Below are positions 1-9,465 of a stretch of 64,000 nt of DNA, in pieces. A program made the translations under genes and the position numbers. The notes under the pieces were generated by a model. The model did no database searches. It worked only from the letters and a program-made list of their open reading frames with translations, and was not told the origin of the DNA. The first letter of the stretch is position 1, and every line of letters begins with the position of its first letter. Source of the DNA: Nocardioides pinisoli. GTDB lineage: Bacteria; Actinomycetota; Actinomycetes; Propionibacteriales; Nocardioidaceae. The stretch is from assembly GCF_024199985.1 (NCBI RefSeq), contig NZ_JANARS010000005.1:62001-126000 (forward strand), given 5' to 3'.

Positions 1-462
1 CACCGAGACGAGCGCCACGGACGCCGGGTCCCGCTCGATCGACTCCCTCAGGGAGTCGAGGTCCAGGACGCCCTCCGACGACACGGGGAGCAGCTCCACC
101 TCGGCGCCGTCGGACCCGGCCAGCCAGTGCAGCGGGTCGAGCACCGCGTGGTGCTCGATGGCGGTGGAGAGGATGCGCGTACGTCGCGGGTCCTCGGCGC
201 GCCGGGCCCAGAAGATCCCCTTCAGGGCCAGGTTGTCGGACTCCGTGCCGCCGGAGGTGAAGACGACGTCGCCCGGCCGGGCGCCGATCACGCCGGCGAT
301 GGTCTCGCGCGACTCCTCCACCACCCGCCTGGCGCCGCGACCCGACGCGTGCAGCGAGCTCGCGTTGCCGACCCCGCCGAGGTGGCGGGTCAGTGCCTCG
401 ACGGCGACCGGCAGCATGGGCGTGGTCGCAGCGTGGTCGAGGTAGACGAGCGGCTGGGTCAT
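1..462 (-). CDS. Cysteine desulfurase, NifS/IscS family (N-terminal 154 residues; gene runs off the window)
   Basis: This PLP enzyme family takes sulfur from cysteine for Fe-S clusters and tRNA thiolation. The visible protein starts MTQPLVYLDHAATTPM, the usual opening of this family. It continues with the cofactor-contact motif SGGTESDN (about residues 70-77) and an EHHAV motif (about 103-107). The PLP lysine and catalytic cysteine lie beyond the window edge, so activity cannot be judged. The start is the ATG at 462-460. A TAGGCT -10 box lies 9 nt upstream on the minus strand (477-472), giving a very short leader. The gene is divergent from the lipoprotein gene. In actinobacteria such a gene often precedes mnmA, which cannot be checked here. 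Confidence 0.93.
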   Translation of the reverse strand, partial: MTQPLVYLDHAATTPMLPVAVEALTRHLGGVGNASSLHASGRGARRVVEESRETIAGVIGARPGDVVFTSGGTESDNLALKGIFWARRAEDPRRTRILSTAIEHHAVLDPLHWLAGSDGAEVELLPVSSEGVLDLDSLRESIERDPASVALVSV

Positions 463-471
463 GACCTGCCA

Positions 472-477
472 AGCCTA
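472..477 (-). promoter_or_regulatory. Predicted -10 box (TAGGCT) of the cysteine desulfurase gene
   Basis: TAGGCT on the minus strand fits the actinobacterial TANNNT -10 pattern. It ends 9 nt before the ATG, so transcription would begin within 2-3 nt of the start codon. No clear -35 element is seen. Confidence 0.45.
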
Positions 478-531
478 CGGGGCCCCCCGAGCCGCCCGGC
501 GGGAGGATTACCCGGCGAGCCAGTGGGCAGG

Positions 532-1686
532 ATGACGACCATGTCGACGCCGGTCCGTCCCGGACTCCACTCCCTGCTCGTCGCGCTGCTCGTCACGCTG
601 CTCCTGGCCGGCTGCAGCGGCGGTTCGTCGGTTCCCTCGGACCGCGAGGACCGGGCGACGGGCGGCACGTCGGAGACCGCCGACGCCGACGCCGACGCCG
701 GGGAGCCCGAGCCGGCGGCCGAGCCGACGGCCGACGTCAACGCGGTCGACAACCTCAACCCGTGCGAGGAGGTCGACCCGGAGGACTGGCGCCCCTTCGT
801 CCCCCCGGGCAAGCGCGAGTCGGTCCGCCTGCACAGCGAGCTGACCGGCCCCATCACCACGCTGAGCGCGATCGGGGCGCTCATCCAGGACGACAACCCC
901 AAGTACGGCTGCATCGTGAGCCACCCGGGCAGGAACGGCCAGGAGGTCGACGTCGTGGCATGGGGGTGGTTCCTCGGGAAGTTCGGGCCGACCGACGTCA
1001 ACAGGATCCTCGCCCTGGCCGGCGGCGACGCCACCAACCGCACCTATGCCGCCATCACCACCTCGGACATCGCCAGCGTCAACGCCTACGGCTACCACGC
1101 CGACGAGGAGGTGGGCTTCTGGGTGATCGCCAGGGACGACGCAGGCCGCCGCTTCCAGGAGCGCGACCCGGCGAAGCGGCAGAGGACCACCGACCGCTTG
1201 ATCGCCGTCCTCGATGCCCTGTCGCTCGAGCGCGACGCCCAGCCCCGGGTGCTGCTGCCCGAGGCGTGCCCGCGCCAGGACGACCCGCGGGTCCGGGCGG
1301 TGATCGGCACGGCGACCACCGCGCGGGGCTCCGACGACGGTGCCGGCAAGGTCCAGTGCCTCTACCGCAACCCCGAGCGCGACCGCGTCCTCCGCCTGAC
1401 GGCCGGGCCGATCCCGCAGGAGCAGGCCGACGCCCTGGCTGCCGATGCCGCCCGGCCGGGGCAGCGGGCCAACCGCTTCCCGGTGGACGAGGGCGACACC
1501 GGGATCGCGATCGTCCCCCGCGGCAGCGGCAACGGCACGGCGAGCAGCGCGCTCGTCCACTCCGACGAGCTCCGGGCGGCCTTCGCCGCCGTCGAGTTCG
1601 GCAACCTGGGGGTCAGGGCGCCGGCGGTGCCCCGGCGAGCGGTGATCGAGCTGCTGCAGGCTTTCGACACCGGGGTGGCAGGGTGA
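532..1686 (+). CDS. Secreted lipoprotein of unknown function
   Basis: The N-terminus is a lipoprotein signal peptide: a short basic stretch, a hydrophobic core (SLLVALLVTLLLAG) and a lipobox LLAGC with lipidated Cys28 counted from the ATG at 532. A second ATG at 541 is an equally possible start. A low-complexity Asp/Ala/Glu/Pro linker (about residues 45-75) leads to a globular domain with several cysteines that could pair outside the cell. The mature part faintly resembles DUF3558-type actinobacterial lipoproteins, but I cannot confirm that. Its stop overlaps the GTG of the HIT gene (GTGA), so the two are probably cotranscribed. Function unknown. Confidence 0.8.
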   Translation: MTTMSTPVRPGLHSLLVALLVTLLLAGCSGGSSVPSDREDRATGGTSETADADADAGEPEPAAEPTADVNAVDNLNPCEEVDPEDWRPFVPPGKRESVRLHSELTGPITTLSAIGALIQDDNPKYGCIVSHPGRNGQEVDVVAWGWFLGKFGPTDVNRILALAGGDATNRTYAAITTSDIASVNAYGYHADEEVGFWVIARDDAGRRFQERDPAKRQRTTDRLIAVLDALSLERDAQPRVLLPEACPRQDDPRVRAVIGTATTARGSDDGAGKVQCLYRNPERDRVLRLTAGPIPQEQADALAADAARPGQRANRFPVDEGDTGIAIVPRGSGNGTASSALVHSDELRAAFAAVEFGNLGVRAPAVPRRAVIELLQAFDTGVAG

Positions 1687-2168
1687 CCCCGGTGCCCACC
1701 CACGAGCCCGCCGGCTACGACTGCCCGTTCTGCCGGCTGCAGCGCGGCGGCCACGACGACCACAACCAGCCGGGCGACGTCGTCGCGGTGACCGAGCTCG
1801 CCTATGCGCGCATCTCGCCGAAGTGGTGGTCGGCCAACCCCGGCGCCGCGCTCGTGATCCCGCGCGGCCACCACGAGAACCTGTACGACATCCCCGCCGC
1901 CGTCGGCCACGCGGTCTGGGACCTCACCCAGCGCGTCGCGGTCGCGATGCGCACGGCGTACGACTGCGCGGGCACCTCGACGCGCCAGCACAACGAGCCG
2001 GCCGGCAACCAGGACGTGTGGCACCTCCACGTCCACGTCTTCCCGCGGCACGCCGACGACCGCCTCTACGAGCAGCACCGGTCGACGCGGTGGGTCACGG
2101 CCGACGAGCGCGCGCCCTACGCCGAGCGCCTGTCCGCCGCCCTCGGCCTCCCGCGCGAGCTCGGCTGA
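1683..2168 (+). CDS. HIT family nucleotide hydrolase/transferase
   Basis: The histidine-triad signature is visible as WHLHVHVFPRH (about residues 120-130), with the His-x-His-x-His core that carries the nucleotidyl intermediate. An N-terminal CPFC pair (residues 14-17), common in bacterial HIT proteins, may bind zinc. The family hydrolyses nucleoside phosphoramidates or dinucleotides; the exact substrate is not evident. At 161 residues it has normal family length. The GTG at 1683 overlaps the upstream TGA by 4 nt, suggesting translational coupling to the lipoprotein gene. Confidence 0.88.
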   Translation: MTPVPTHEPAGYDCPFCRLQRGGHDDHNQPGDVVAVTELAYARISPKWWSANPGAALVIPRGHHENLYDIPAAVGHAVWDLTQRVAVAMRTAYDCAGTSTRQHNEPAGNQDVWHLHVHVFPRHADDRLYEQHRSTRWVTADERAPYAERLSAALGLPRELG

Positions 2169-2193
2169 GCACCTCGTGGGGCAGGATCACCGC

Positions 2194-2517
2194 ATGGACT
2201 TCCAGCAGATGCAGGAGCGGGCGCGCCGGGTCAGGGCCCGCTACGCCGAGGTCGAGGCCTCGGCCTACGGCCGGTCGTGGACCGACGAGGAGATCATGCT
2301 CGGGTTCCTCGGCGACGTCGGAGACCTGGCCAAGCTCGTGCAGGGGAAGGCGGGCGTACGTCCTCGCGAGGACCTCGACGAGGCACTCGCCCACGAGCTG
2401 GCCGACTGCCTGTGGAGCGTCCTGACCCTCGCCGACGCCTACGGCGTCGACCTGGCCGGCGCCTTCACCACGACCATGGACGAGCTCGAGGAGTCCCTGG
2501 CCGAGCCCGGCGCCTGA
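2194..2517 (+). CDS. MazG-like nucleotide pyrophosphohydrolase domain protein
   Basis: This 107-residue, probably all-helical protein resembles the MazG/all-alpha NTP pyrophosphohydrolase fold. An acidic DEEIMLGFLGDVGDLAKL segment (about residues 29-46) and an ExxD-like HELADCLW motif (about 69-76) match the two metal-binding helices. The first motif is degenerate compared with the canonical EExxE, so the substrate and even activity are uncertain. The ATG at 2194 is preferred over a GTG at 2176 because it fits the usual start of such proteins. It converges with proB. Confidence 0.7.
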   Translation: MDFQQMQERARRVRARYAEVEASAYGRSWTDEEIMLGFLGDVGDLAKLVQGKAGVRPREDLDEALAHELADCLWSVLTLADAYGVDLAGAFTTTMDELEESLAEPGA

Positions 2518-2545
2518 ACTTCCACACGCTCGGGTGGACGTCGAT

Positions 2546-2565
2546 CCGGCGGCTACTGCCGCCGG
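2546..2565. terminator. Perfect hairpin between the mazG-like gene and proB (possible bidirectional terminator)
   Basis: CCGGCGGC and GCCGCCGG form an 8-bp perfect stem around a TACT loop. The hairpin overlaps the proB stop codon (TAG, 2555-2553) and lies 28 bp past the mazG-like stop. No T-run follows, so this is a GC-rich actinobacterial-style terminator at best. Confidence 0.45.
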
Positions 2566-3704
2566 CGCGGCTGGAGCACCACGAGGTCGTCGCGGTGGAT
2601 GACCTCGCGTTCGTACGCCGTCCCCAGCGCGCGCTTCAGGTCCCGGGTCGAGCGGCCGAGGAGGGCCGGCAGCTCGTCGGCGTCGAAGTTGACGAGGCCG
2701 CGGCCCACCACCACGCCGTCGGGGTCGAGCAGGTCGACGGCGTCGCCCGCGACGAACGCGCCGTCGACGGCGGTGATGCCGGCTGCGAGCAGTGAGGCAC
2801 CGCGCTCGACGAGCGCCCGCACGGCACCCTCGTCGAGGGACAGCGTGCCCTGGCCCGACGTGGCGTGCGCCAGCCACAGGAGCCGGGTGGGACGGCGCTT
2901 GCCCGTCGCCTCGAAGTGGGTGCCGACCTCGGCTCCCGCCAGCACGGCTGCGGCCCGGTCGGCCGAGGTCAGCACGACGTCGATGCCGGCACCGGTGGCG
3001 ATGCGCGCCGCCTCGATCTTGGTCGTCATCCCCCCGGTGCCGACGCCGGCGGCGCCGGCCGAGCCGATGGTGACCGCGGCCAGGTCGTCCTCGGACCGCA
3101 CCACCGGGACCAGCCGCGCCCCGGGGCGCGACGGCGGGCCGTCGTAGAGTCCGTCGACGTCGGAGAGCAGGACCAGCAGGTCGGCGTGCACCAGGTGGGC
3201 GACGAGGGCCGCCAGCCGGTCGTTGTCACCGAAGCGGATCTCGGAGGTGGCGACCGTGTCGTTCTCGTTGACGATCGGCACGACGCCGAGCTCGAGGAGC
3301 TTGGCGAACGTCTGGTGCGCGTTGCGGTAGTGCGCGCGCCGCGTGACGTCGTCGACGGTGAGCAGCACCTGGCCCGTGACGATGCCGTGCCGGGCGAACT
3401 CCTCCTGGTAGCGGTGGGCGAGGAGCCCCTGGCCCACGGACGCGGCGGCCTGCTGCGCAGCGAGCCCGCGCGGGCGCCGCTTGAGGCCGAGGGGAGCCAG
3501 GCCGGCCGCGATGGCACCCGACGACACCAGCACCACCTCGGCGCCGTCGCCGCGCACGGCGGCGAGCACCTCGACGAGCTGCCGGACGCGTGCCGGGTCG
3601 ATGCCGCCGGCAGCGGTGGTCAGCGACGACGAGCCGACCTTGACGACGATGCGCCGGGCACCGTCCACCAGGTCTGACCGGGTGGCCGAGCGGTCAGTCG
3701 TCAC
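2553..3704 (-). CDS. proB: Glutamate 5-kinase
   Basis: ProB phosphorylates glutamate to gamma-glutamyl phosphate, the first step of proline synthesis. The 383-residue protein has an amino-acid kinase domain beginning with [12 protein letters not shown] (about residues 16-27), an SSGAIAAG motif and a VNENDTV motif (family-typical substrate loop). A C-terminal PUA domain (about residues 280-375) follows, as in full-length ProB. The start is a GTG at 3704 that overlaps the obg stop by 11 nt, giving the conserved obg-proB pair. proA is not in the window. Confidence 0.95.
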   Translation of the reverse strand: MTTDRSATRSDLVDGARRIVVKVGSSSLTTAAGGIDPARVRQLVEVLAAVRGDGAEVVLVSSGAIAAGLAPLGLKRRPRGLAAQQAAASVGQGLLAHRYQEEFARHGIVTGQVLLTVDDVTRRAHYRNAHQTFAKLLELGVVPIVNENDTVATSEIRFGDNDRLAALVAHLVHADLLVLLSDVDGLYDGPPSRPGARLVPVVRSEDDLAAVTIGSAGAAGVGTGGMTTKIEAARIATGAGIDVVLTSADRAAAVLAGAEVGTHFEATGKRRPTRLLWLAHATSGQGTLSLDEGAVRALVERGASLLAAGITAVDGAFVAGDAVDLLDPDGVVVGRGLVNFDADELPALLGRSTRDLKRALGTAYEREVIHRDDLVVLQPRRRQ

Positions 3705-5259
3705 TGCCGTCCCAGTCGGGGTCGTCCTTGCTTCCGATCTCGTAGGACATCGGACCGACCCCGGAGCTGCCGGTGCTGCGGTTGGGACCCTTCGTCCTGC
3801 GCTGCTCGTCGAGGCGGCGGGCCACGTCGGCGCGGGCCTCCTCCTCGCTCTTGGACTCCATCGCCTCGGCGATGTCGCGGCGGCGCTCGCGGGCCGGGCG
3901 GGTCTCGCGGAGCCGCTCGTCCTCGCCGCGGCGACCGAGCATCTCGGCGCCGGCCTCGATGCTGGGCTTGAAGTCGAACACGACCGAGTTGTTCTCCGGC
4001 CCGATGATGACGGCGTCACCCTCCTGGGCGCCCATCTGGGCCAGCCTGACCTCCACGCCGAGCCGGTTGAGCCGGTCGGCGAGGAAGCCCACCGCCTCCT
4101 CGTTGCTGAAGTCGGTCTGGCGCACCCAGCGCTCAGGCTTGGTGCCGCGCACGCGCCACCCGTCCTCGGTCTCGACGACCTCGAAGTCGTCGCCGCCGTC
4201 GACCGCCTTGGGGCGCAGCACGATCCGCTCGGGCACGGCGTCGGGCGCGACCTCGCGGGACGCGACGACGATCTCGGCCATGGCGAACGTGAGCTCGCGC
4301 AGGCCGGCACCCGACGCGGCACTCACCTCGAAGACCCGCAGCCCGCGGCCGCGCAGCTCCTCGACCACCATGTCGGCGATGTCCTGGCCGTCCGGCACGT
4401 CGACCTTGTTGAGCGCGACGAGCCGCGGCCGGTCCTCGAGACCGCCGTAGCGGGCGAGCTCGCCCTCGATGACCTCGAGGTCGTCGAGCGGGTTGCGACC
4501 GGGCTCGATGGAGGCCGTGTCGATGACGTGGACCAGCGCCGCGCAGCGCTCGATGTGGCGCAGGAAGTCGTGCCCAAGCCCACGGCCCTCCGCGGCGCCC
4601 TCGATCAGGCCGGGCACGTCGGCGACCACGAAGGTCGTCTCGCCCGCGGTGACCACGCCGAGGTTGGGAATCAGGGTGGTGAACGGGTAGTCGGCGATCT
4701 TGGGCCGGGCCCGCGAGATCGCGGCGATGAGCGAGGACTTGCCGGCGCTCGGGAACCCGACCAGGCCGATGTCGGCGACGACCTTCAGCTCGAGGCGTAC
4801 GACGAGCTCGTCGCCCGGCTCGCCGAGGAGCGCGAAGCCGGGGGCCTTGCGCTTGGAGGAGGCCAGCGCCGCGTTGCCGAGGCCGCCGCGGCCGCCCTGG
4901 GCGACCACCATGGTCGTGCCGTGGCCGACGAGGTCGGCGAGCTCGTTGCCGTCGGCGTCCTTGACCAGCGTGCCGTCCGGGACGGTCAGGACGAGGTCCT
5001 TGCCGTTGCCGCCGTTCTTGTGGTCGCCGGCTCCCTGGCCGCCGTTCTCGGCACGGCGCTTGGGGCTGTGGTGGTAGTCGACGAGCGTCGTGACGCTGGT
5101 GTCCACCTGGAGGATGATCGACCCGCCCTGGCCGCCGTTGCCGCCGTCGGGACCGCCGAGCGGCTTGAACTTCTCGCGCTTGACGGAGGCCACGCCGTTG
5201 CCACCTCGTCCGGCCGCGAGGTGCAGCGTGACCTGGTCGACGAACGTGGGGATGGCCAT
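3694..5259 (-). CDS. obg: Obg GTPase (CgtA/ObgE)
   Basis: Obg is a ribosome-associated GTPase involved in 50S maturation and stress signalling. The 521-residue protein has the glycine-rich Obg fold (about residues 1-158, with repeated GG and NGG), then a G domain with [10 protein letters not shown] (P-loop), DVPGLI (G3) and NKVD (G4). A C-terminal OCT domain and an acidic tail (DPDWDGSDD) follow. The ATG at 5259 is chosen over an in-frame ATG at 5289 because MAIPTFVDQ is the usual family start and the upstream part falls in a hairpin. It follows rpmA and overlaps proB. Confidence 0.96.
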   Translation of the reverse strand: MAIPTFVDQVTLHLAAGRGGNGVASVKREKFKPLGGPDGGNGGQGGSIILQVDTSVTTLVDYHHSPKRRAENGGQGAGDHKNGGNGKDLVLTVPDGTLVKDADGNELADLVGHGTTMVVAQGGRGGLGNAALASSKRKAPGFALLGEPGDELVVRLELKVVADIGLVGFPSAGKSSLIAAISRARPKIADYPFTTLIPNLGVVTAGETTFVVADVPGLIEGAAEGRGLGHDFLRHIERCAALVHVIDTASIEPGRNPLDDLEVIEGELARYGGLEDRPRLVALNKVDVPDGQDIADMVVEELRGRGLRVFEVSAASGAGLRELTFAMAEIVVASREVAPDAVPERIVLRPKAVDGGDDFEVVETEDGWRVRGTKPERWVRQTDFSNEEAVGFLADRLNRLGVEVRLAQMGAQEGDAVIIGPENNSVVFDFKPSIEAGAEMLGRRGEDERLRETRPARERRRDIAEAMESKSEEEARADVARRLDEQRRTKGPNRSTGSSGVGPMSYEIGSKDDPDWDGSDD

Positions 5260-5288
5260 CAGATTCCTTGCATCGGTGGGTGAAAGCA

Positions 5289-5320
5289 CGAAGGGCGCCC
5301 CCAGACAGGGACGCCCTTCG
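5289..5320 (-). terminator. Hairpin between rpmA and obg (terminator or attenuator)
   Basis: CGAAGGGCG pairs with CGCCCTTCG. An inner CCC/GGG pairing extends the stem past one mismatch to about 12 pairs around a CAGACA loop. It lies between the rpmA stop and the obg start. It could partly end the ribosomal-protein transcript and lower obg-proB expression. Confidence 0.55.
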
Positions 5321-5346
5321 CAGAGGTGCTCAGTGTCGAGGTGACG

Positions 5347-5601
5347 TCACTCGCCGGGGACGATGTTGACGACCTTGCGACCACGGCGGGTGCCGAACTC
5401 GACGGCGCCGGCCTGCAGGGCGAACAGGGTGTCGTCGCCGCCGCGACCCACGCCGGTGCCCGGGTGGAAGTGCGTGCCGCGCTGGCGGACGATGATCTCG
5501 CCGGCGCCGACGACCTGGCCGCCGAAGCGCTTCACACCGAGGCGCTGCGCGTTGGAGTCGCGGCCGTTCTTGGTGCTCGCAGCACCCTTCTTGTGAGCCA
5601 T
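5347..5601 (-). CDS. rpmA: 50S ribosomal protein L27
   Basis: L27 binds near the peptidyl transferase centre of the large subunit. The 84-residue protein has the typical start [20 protein letters not shown] and the core [13 protein letters not shown]. It lacks the N-terminal cleavable extension found in many Firmicutes. A GAAGGA ribosome-binding site lies upstream of the ATG at 5601. It sits between rplU and obg as in most bacteria. Confidence 0.98.
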   Translation of the reverse strand: MAHKKGAASTKNGRDSNAQRLGVKRFGGQVVGAGEIIVRQRGTHFHPGTGVGRGGDDTLFALQAGAVEFGTRRGRKVVNIVPGE

Positions 5602-5668
5602 TGTTCAGTCCTTCTCAGATGAGGAGTCCGGATGAGTGGTCGACCTCGGCGGAGCCGGGGAGGAGCGC

Positions 5669-5968
5669 TCAGAGGGAGATGTCGGTGACCTTGACCTGGG
5701 TGTACTTCTGGCGGTGACCCTGGCGCTTCTTGTAACCGGTCTTGTTCTTGTACTTCTGGATGATGATCTTCGGGCCCTTGGTGCGGCCGGTCACCTCGAC
5801 GGTCACACTCGCCTTGTCGAGGCCGGTCGCGGTGACCTTGTCGCCGTCGACGACCATCACCACGGGCAGGGTGAGGGTGTCACCGGCGGCGGCCATCGCG
5901 TCGATCTCGATGACGTCGCCCACGGCAACCTTCTGCTGCTTGCTGCCACTGCGCACGACTGCGTACAC
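5669..5968 (-). CDS. rplU: 50S ribosomal protein L21
   Basis: L21 binds 23S rRNA in the large subunit. The 99-residue protein opens MYAVVRSGSKQQKVAVGD and ends with the basic KNKTGYKKRQGHRQKYTQVKV-type tail of the family. The start is a GTG at 5968, preceded by a GAGGAGAG ribosome-binding site at about 9 nt spacing. It is the first gene of the rplU-rpmA unit. The 188-bp gap to rne upstream probably holds its promoter, though I see no convincing -10/-35 pair or structured L21 leader. Confidence 0.97.
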   Translation of the reverse strand: MYAVVRSGSKQQKVAVGDVIEIDAMAAAGDTLTLPVVMVVDGDKVTATGLDKASVTVEVTGRTKGPKIIIQKYKNKTGYKKRQGHRQKYTQVKVTDISL

Positions 5969-6156
5969 GGCGAGTCACTCTCCTCGATACGGACTACAGG
6001 TAGAAAAACTTTCGGGACTGCGCACGACACCGCCTGTTTCGGGCGAGTACGCCGCGGGGCGGGCGCGCAGAATCGGTGCGTCGAACACCGAGGGGCAAGA
6101 CTACGGGATCGGGTGCCGACCCGGCAAAACGAGGTCGGCCACCCGCTCCCGCGGGC

Positions 6157-9100
6157 TCAGCGCTTGCGTGAGCCCTTCTTCTTGATCGGGACGTGCTCGA
6201 CCACCGGGGCCTCGGCCCCGTCAGCTCCGGCGACGCCGTCGGCGGCCGGGACGGCCCCCGGCTGACCGGCTCCGGGCTCAAGGCCCGCGGTGCCCGGCTC
6301 GACGACGCCCGACGCGGGCGGGGTGCCCACGCCCGACGGCGGCCCGGCAGGACGGCTGGCGGACCGGCGGCGGGTGCGCGTCACCACCTTCGGCTTCTCG
6401 GCCTCTGCCGGCGGTGCCTCGGTGACGGGCGCGGCGACGGGTTCGGCGACGGGCTGGGTGACGGGTTCGGCAGACGGCTCGGGAGCCCGGGCACTGTCCA
6501 CCGGCTCGTGGGACGCCTGGGGCTCGATCGGTGCAGCCACCGGTGCCTCAGGTGCCTCCGCTGGCGCCTCGGTGGCCGGCTCGGTGGCCGCCTCGGCAGC
6601 CGTCTCGGTCGACGCCTCCTCGACCGCACGGTCGGCCCTGGCCATGGCGGCGACGTCCTTGGGCGACGGAGCCGGCGTGTGGTGCGGCTCGGCGGGCTTG
6701 CCATTGCCGCCCTCGTTGGCGGACTCCTCGCTGCCCGAGCCGCGGCGGCCGCGGCGCCGGCCGGCGCGACGGCCCTCGCCGTCGTCGGGGCGTGCGTCGG
6801 GGTCGACGGGCTGGTCCTTGATGACCACACCGCGGCCGTGGCAGGCCTCGCAGTTCTCGCTGAACGCCTCGAGCAGCCCGGTCCCGATCCGCTTGCGGGT
6901 CATCTGCACCAGGCCGAGGGAGGTCACCTCGGCGACCTGGTGGCGGGTGCGGTCGCGACCGAGGCACTCGACGAGCCGGCGGACCACGAGGTCGCGGTTG
7001 GACTCGAGCACCATGTCGATGAAGTCGACGACGATGATGCCGCCGATGTCGCGCAGCCGGAGCTGGCGCACGATCTCCTCGGCCGCCTCGAGGTTGTTCT
7101 TGGTGACCGTCTCCTCGAGGTTGCCGCCGGACCCGGTGAACTTGCCGGTGTTGACGTCGACGACGGTCATCGCCTCGGTGCGGTCGATGATCAGCGAGCC
7201 GCCCGACGGCAGCCAGACCTTGCGGTCCAGCCCCTTGTGGATCTGCTCGTCGATCCGGTAGGTCGCGAACACGTCGCCACCGGTCGCACCGCGCTCGAAC
7301 TTCTGGAGGCGCTCGGCGAGGTCGGGCGCGACCGACTCGACGTAGCCGTGGACGGTCTCCCAGGCGTCGTCGCCCTCGATGACGAGCTTGGCGAAGTCCT
7401 CGGTGAACAGGTCGCGCACGACCTTGAGGGTCAGGTCGGGCTCCCCGTAGAGCAGCTGCGGGCCGGAGCCCTTGTGGGTCGCCTTCTTCTCGATGTCCTC
7501 CCAGCGAGCCTTGAGGCGCTCGACGTCTCGCGTCAGCTCCTCCTCGCTCGCACCCTCGGCCGCCGTGCGCACGATCACGCCGGCGGTGTCGGGGACGATC
7601 TCCTTCAGGAGCGTCTTGAGTCGGCTGCGCTCGGTGTCGGGCAGCTTGCGGGAGATGCCGGACGTGGTGCCGTCCGGGACGTAGACGAGGAAGCGACCGG
7701 CGAGGCTGACCTGGCTGGTCAGGCGGGCGCCCTTGTGGCCGACCGGGTCCTTGGTGACCTGCACGAGGACCATCTGGCCGCTGGAGAGCACCGACTCGAT
7801 CTTGCGCGGCTGGCCCTCCTTGTGGCCGAGCGACTGCCAGTTGACCTCACCGGCGTAGAGCACGGCGTTGCGGCCCTTGCCGATGTCGATGAAGGCGGCC
7901 TCCATCGACGGGAGCACGTTCTGCACCCGGCCGAGGTAGACGTTGCCGATGATCGAGGTCTGCGACTCGCGGGCGACGTAGTGCTCCACGAGGACCTTGT
8001 CCTCGAGCACGGCGATCTGGGTGAGGTCCTGGCGCTGGCGGATCACCATCACCCGCTCGACCGACTCGCGGCGGGCGAGGAACTCGGCCTCGCTGACGAT
8101 CGGAGCCCGGCGGCGGCCGGCCTCGCGGCCCTCGCGACGGCGCTGCTTCTTGGCCTCGAGACGGGTGGAGCCGGCCACCGCGGTGATCTGGTCCTCGGCC
8201 GAGCGCGTCTTGCGGACGCGAGTCACGGTGTTGGGCTCGGCGTCGTCGGAGGAGCCCTCCTCGCCGGCACGGCGGCGACGTCGACGGCGCCGCGAGGAGC
8301 CCTCCCCGTTGCCGTCGGAGGAGTCGGAGTCGCTGTCCGTGGGAGTGGAGGTCGTCGCCTCGACGGTGTCGTCCGCGGCGTCGGTGGCCGCGCCCTCGGA
8401 GTCACCGCCCTCGCCGCCGCCCTCACCGGACTTGCGACGACGACGGCCGCCGCGGCGGCGACGACGACGGCCGGAACCGCCGTCACCCTCGGAGTCGTCC
8501 TCGGACTCGGCGGAGCCGGAGTCGGAGTCGGAGTCGGCAACGGCGTCGGAGGCATCGGACGCCTCGACGTCCGCCCCGACGGCCTGGGTCGTGGCGCCCT
8601 CGTCCTCGTCCTCGTCAATGGGGGCCGCGTCGTCAGGCTGCTCGGCGGCGGCCTTCTTGCCGGACCTCTTCCCGGCCGGCTTCTCGGCAGCGGACTTCTT
8701 CGCCGCCGTCTTCCTCGCCGACTTCTTCGCCGCCACGGGCGCCTCGGCGGTGTCCTCGGACGCCACCTCGTCCGGGGCGGCCTCGACAGCCGCCTCCTCG
8801 ACCGGTGCGGGTGCTGCCTTCTTGCGCGTACGGCGGGTGGTCGTGGTGACGACCGGCGGCTGGAACAGCACCGCAGGACCGGTGGACGTGGGAGCGGGCG
8901 CCTCGGCCTCGGGAGCGTCCTCGTCTGCCGCAGCGGCGACGGGTGCCTCGGGCTCCTGCGGTGCCGCAGCGGTCTTCCTGGTGCTGGTCCGCTTGGCGGC
9001 CGCCTTCTTGGCCGGCGCCTTGGCGGCCGACTTGCGTGCCGCCGCCTTCTTCGCGGGAGCCGGGGCGTCCTCGCTCACGTCGGCCTCGGGCCCCACCGCG

Positions 9101-9465
9101 GGAGCCCCGGCCTCGGGTGCCTCGGGTGCCTCGGGGGCCGCCTTCTTCGCCGCGCTCTTGCGAGCGGGCGCCTTCTTGGCGGGCGCCCGGCGCGAGGTCG
9201 TCTTGCGCACGACAGGGGCCTCGGCGTCACCGGCCGCGGGGACGGCGTCCGGGACCCCGCCGGAGGCCGCCTCGGGGGCGCCGGGGGCGTCCGGGGCGTC
9301 CGCAGCCGGCGCGGCGGCCGCCTTCTTGGCCGGCGCCTTGCGCGTACGACGCGTCACGACGGGCGCGGCAGGCGGCGTGGCCGCGGCGGGATCGCCGGCC
9401 GTGCCGGGCGTCGAGGACCCCGACTCGGTGCGGTTGGACTGGTCGGGCTGGTCATCACTGAGCAT
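6157..9465 (-). CDS. rne: Ribonuclease E/G, large actinobacterial form
   Basis: This endoribonuclease acts in mRNA decay and rRNA processing. The 1102-residue protein has a long N-terminal low-complexity region (about 1-465): Ala/Lys-rich AKKAPAKK-type blocks, acidic stretches and Arg-rich blocks such as RRRRRRGGRRRR. An S1 RNA-binding domain follows (from about 471), then the catalytic domain. Its metal ligands are visible as DVN (Asp770, Asn772) and VVDFIDM (Asp814), with spacing close to E. coli Asp303/Asn305/Asp346. A CEACHG zinc-link motif lies near 872-875. The C-terminus is again Pro/Ala/Glu-rich and ends in KKKGSRKR. The ATG at 9465 has GAGGAG 6 nt upstream, so it is preferred over the ATG at 9483. 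Confidence 0.94.
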   Translation of the reverse strand: MLSDDQPDQSNRTESGSSTPGTAGDPAAATPPAAPVVTRRTRKAPAKKAAAAPAADAPDAPGAPEAASGGVPDAVPAAGDAEAPVVRKTTSRRAPAKKAPARKSAAKKAAPEAPEAPEAGAPAVGPEADVSEDAPAPAKKAAARKSAAKAPAKKAAAKRTSTRKTAAAPQEPEAPVAAAADEDAPEAEAPAPTSTGPAVLFQPPVVTTTTRRTRKKAAPAPVEEAAVEAAPDEVASEDTAEAPVAAKKSARKTAAKKSAAEKPAGKRSGKKAAAEQPDDAAPIDEDEDEGATTQAVGADVEASDASDAVADSDSDSGSAESEDDSEGDGGSGRRRRRRGGRRRRKSGEGGGEGGDSEGAATDAADDTVEATTSTPTDSDSDSSDGNGEGSSRRRRRRRRAGEEGSSDDAEPNTVTRVRKTRSAEDQITAVAGSTRLEAKKQRRREGREAGRRRAPIVSEAEFLARRESVERVMVIRQRQDLTQIAVLEDKVLVEHYVARESQTSIIGNVYLGRVQNVLPSMEAAFIDIGKGRNAVLYAGEVNWQSLGHKEGQPRKIESVLSSGQMVLVQVTKDPVGHKGARLTSQVSLAGRFLVYVPDGTTSGISRKLPDTERSRLKTLLKEIVPDTAGVIVRTAAEGASEEELTRDVERLKARWEDIEKKATHKGSGPQLLYGEPDLTLKVVRDLFTEDFAKLVIEGDDAWETVHGYVESVAPDLAERLQKFERGATGGDVFATYRIDEQIHKGLDRKVWLPSGGSLIIDRTEAMTVVDVNTGKFTGSGGNLEETVTKNNLEAAEEIVRQLRLRDIGGIIVVDFIDMVLESNRDLVVRRLVECLGRDRTRHQVAEVTSLGLVQMTRKRIGTGLLEAFSENCEACHGRGVVIKDQPVDPDARPDDGEGRRAGRRRGRRGSGSEESANEGGNGKPAEPHHTPAPSPKDVAAMARADRAVEEASTETAAEAATEPATEAPAEAPEAPVAAPIEPQASHEPVDSARAPEPSAEPVTQPVAEPVAAPVTEAPPAEAEKPKVVTRTRRRSASRPAGPPSGVGTPPASGVVEPGTAGLEPGAGQPGAVPAADGVAGADGAEAPVVEHVPIKKKGSRKR

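Noticed and set aside
3481..5283. Long plus-strand open frame (600 codons) over obg and proB
   Set aside because: It is antisense to well-recognised obg and proB, and its product is low-complexity Val/Asp/Leu-rich text typical of GC-rich shadow frames.
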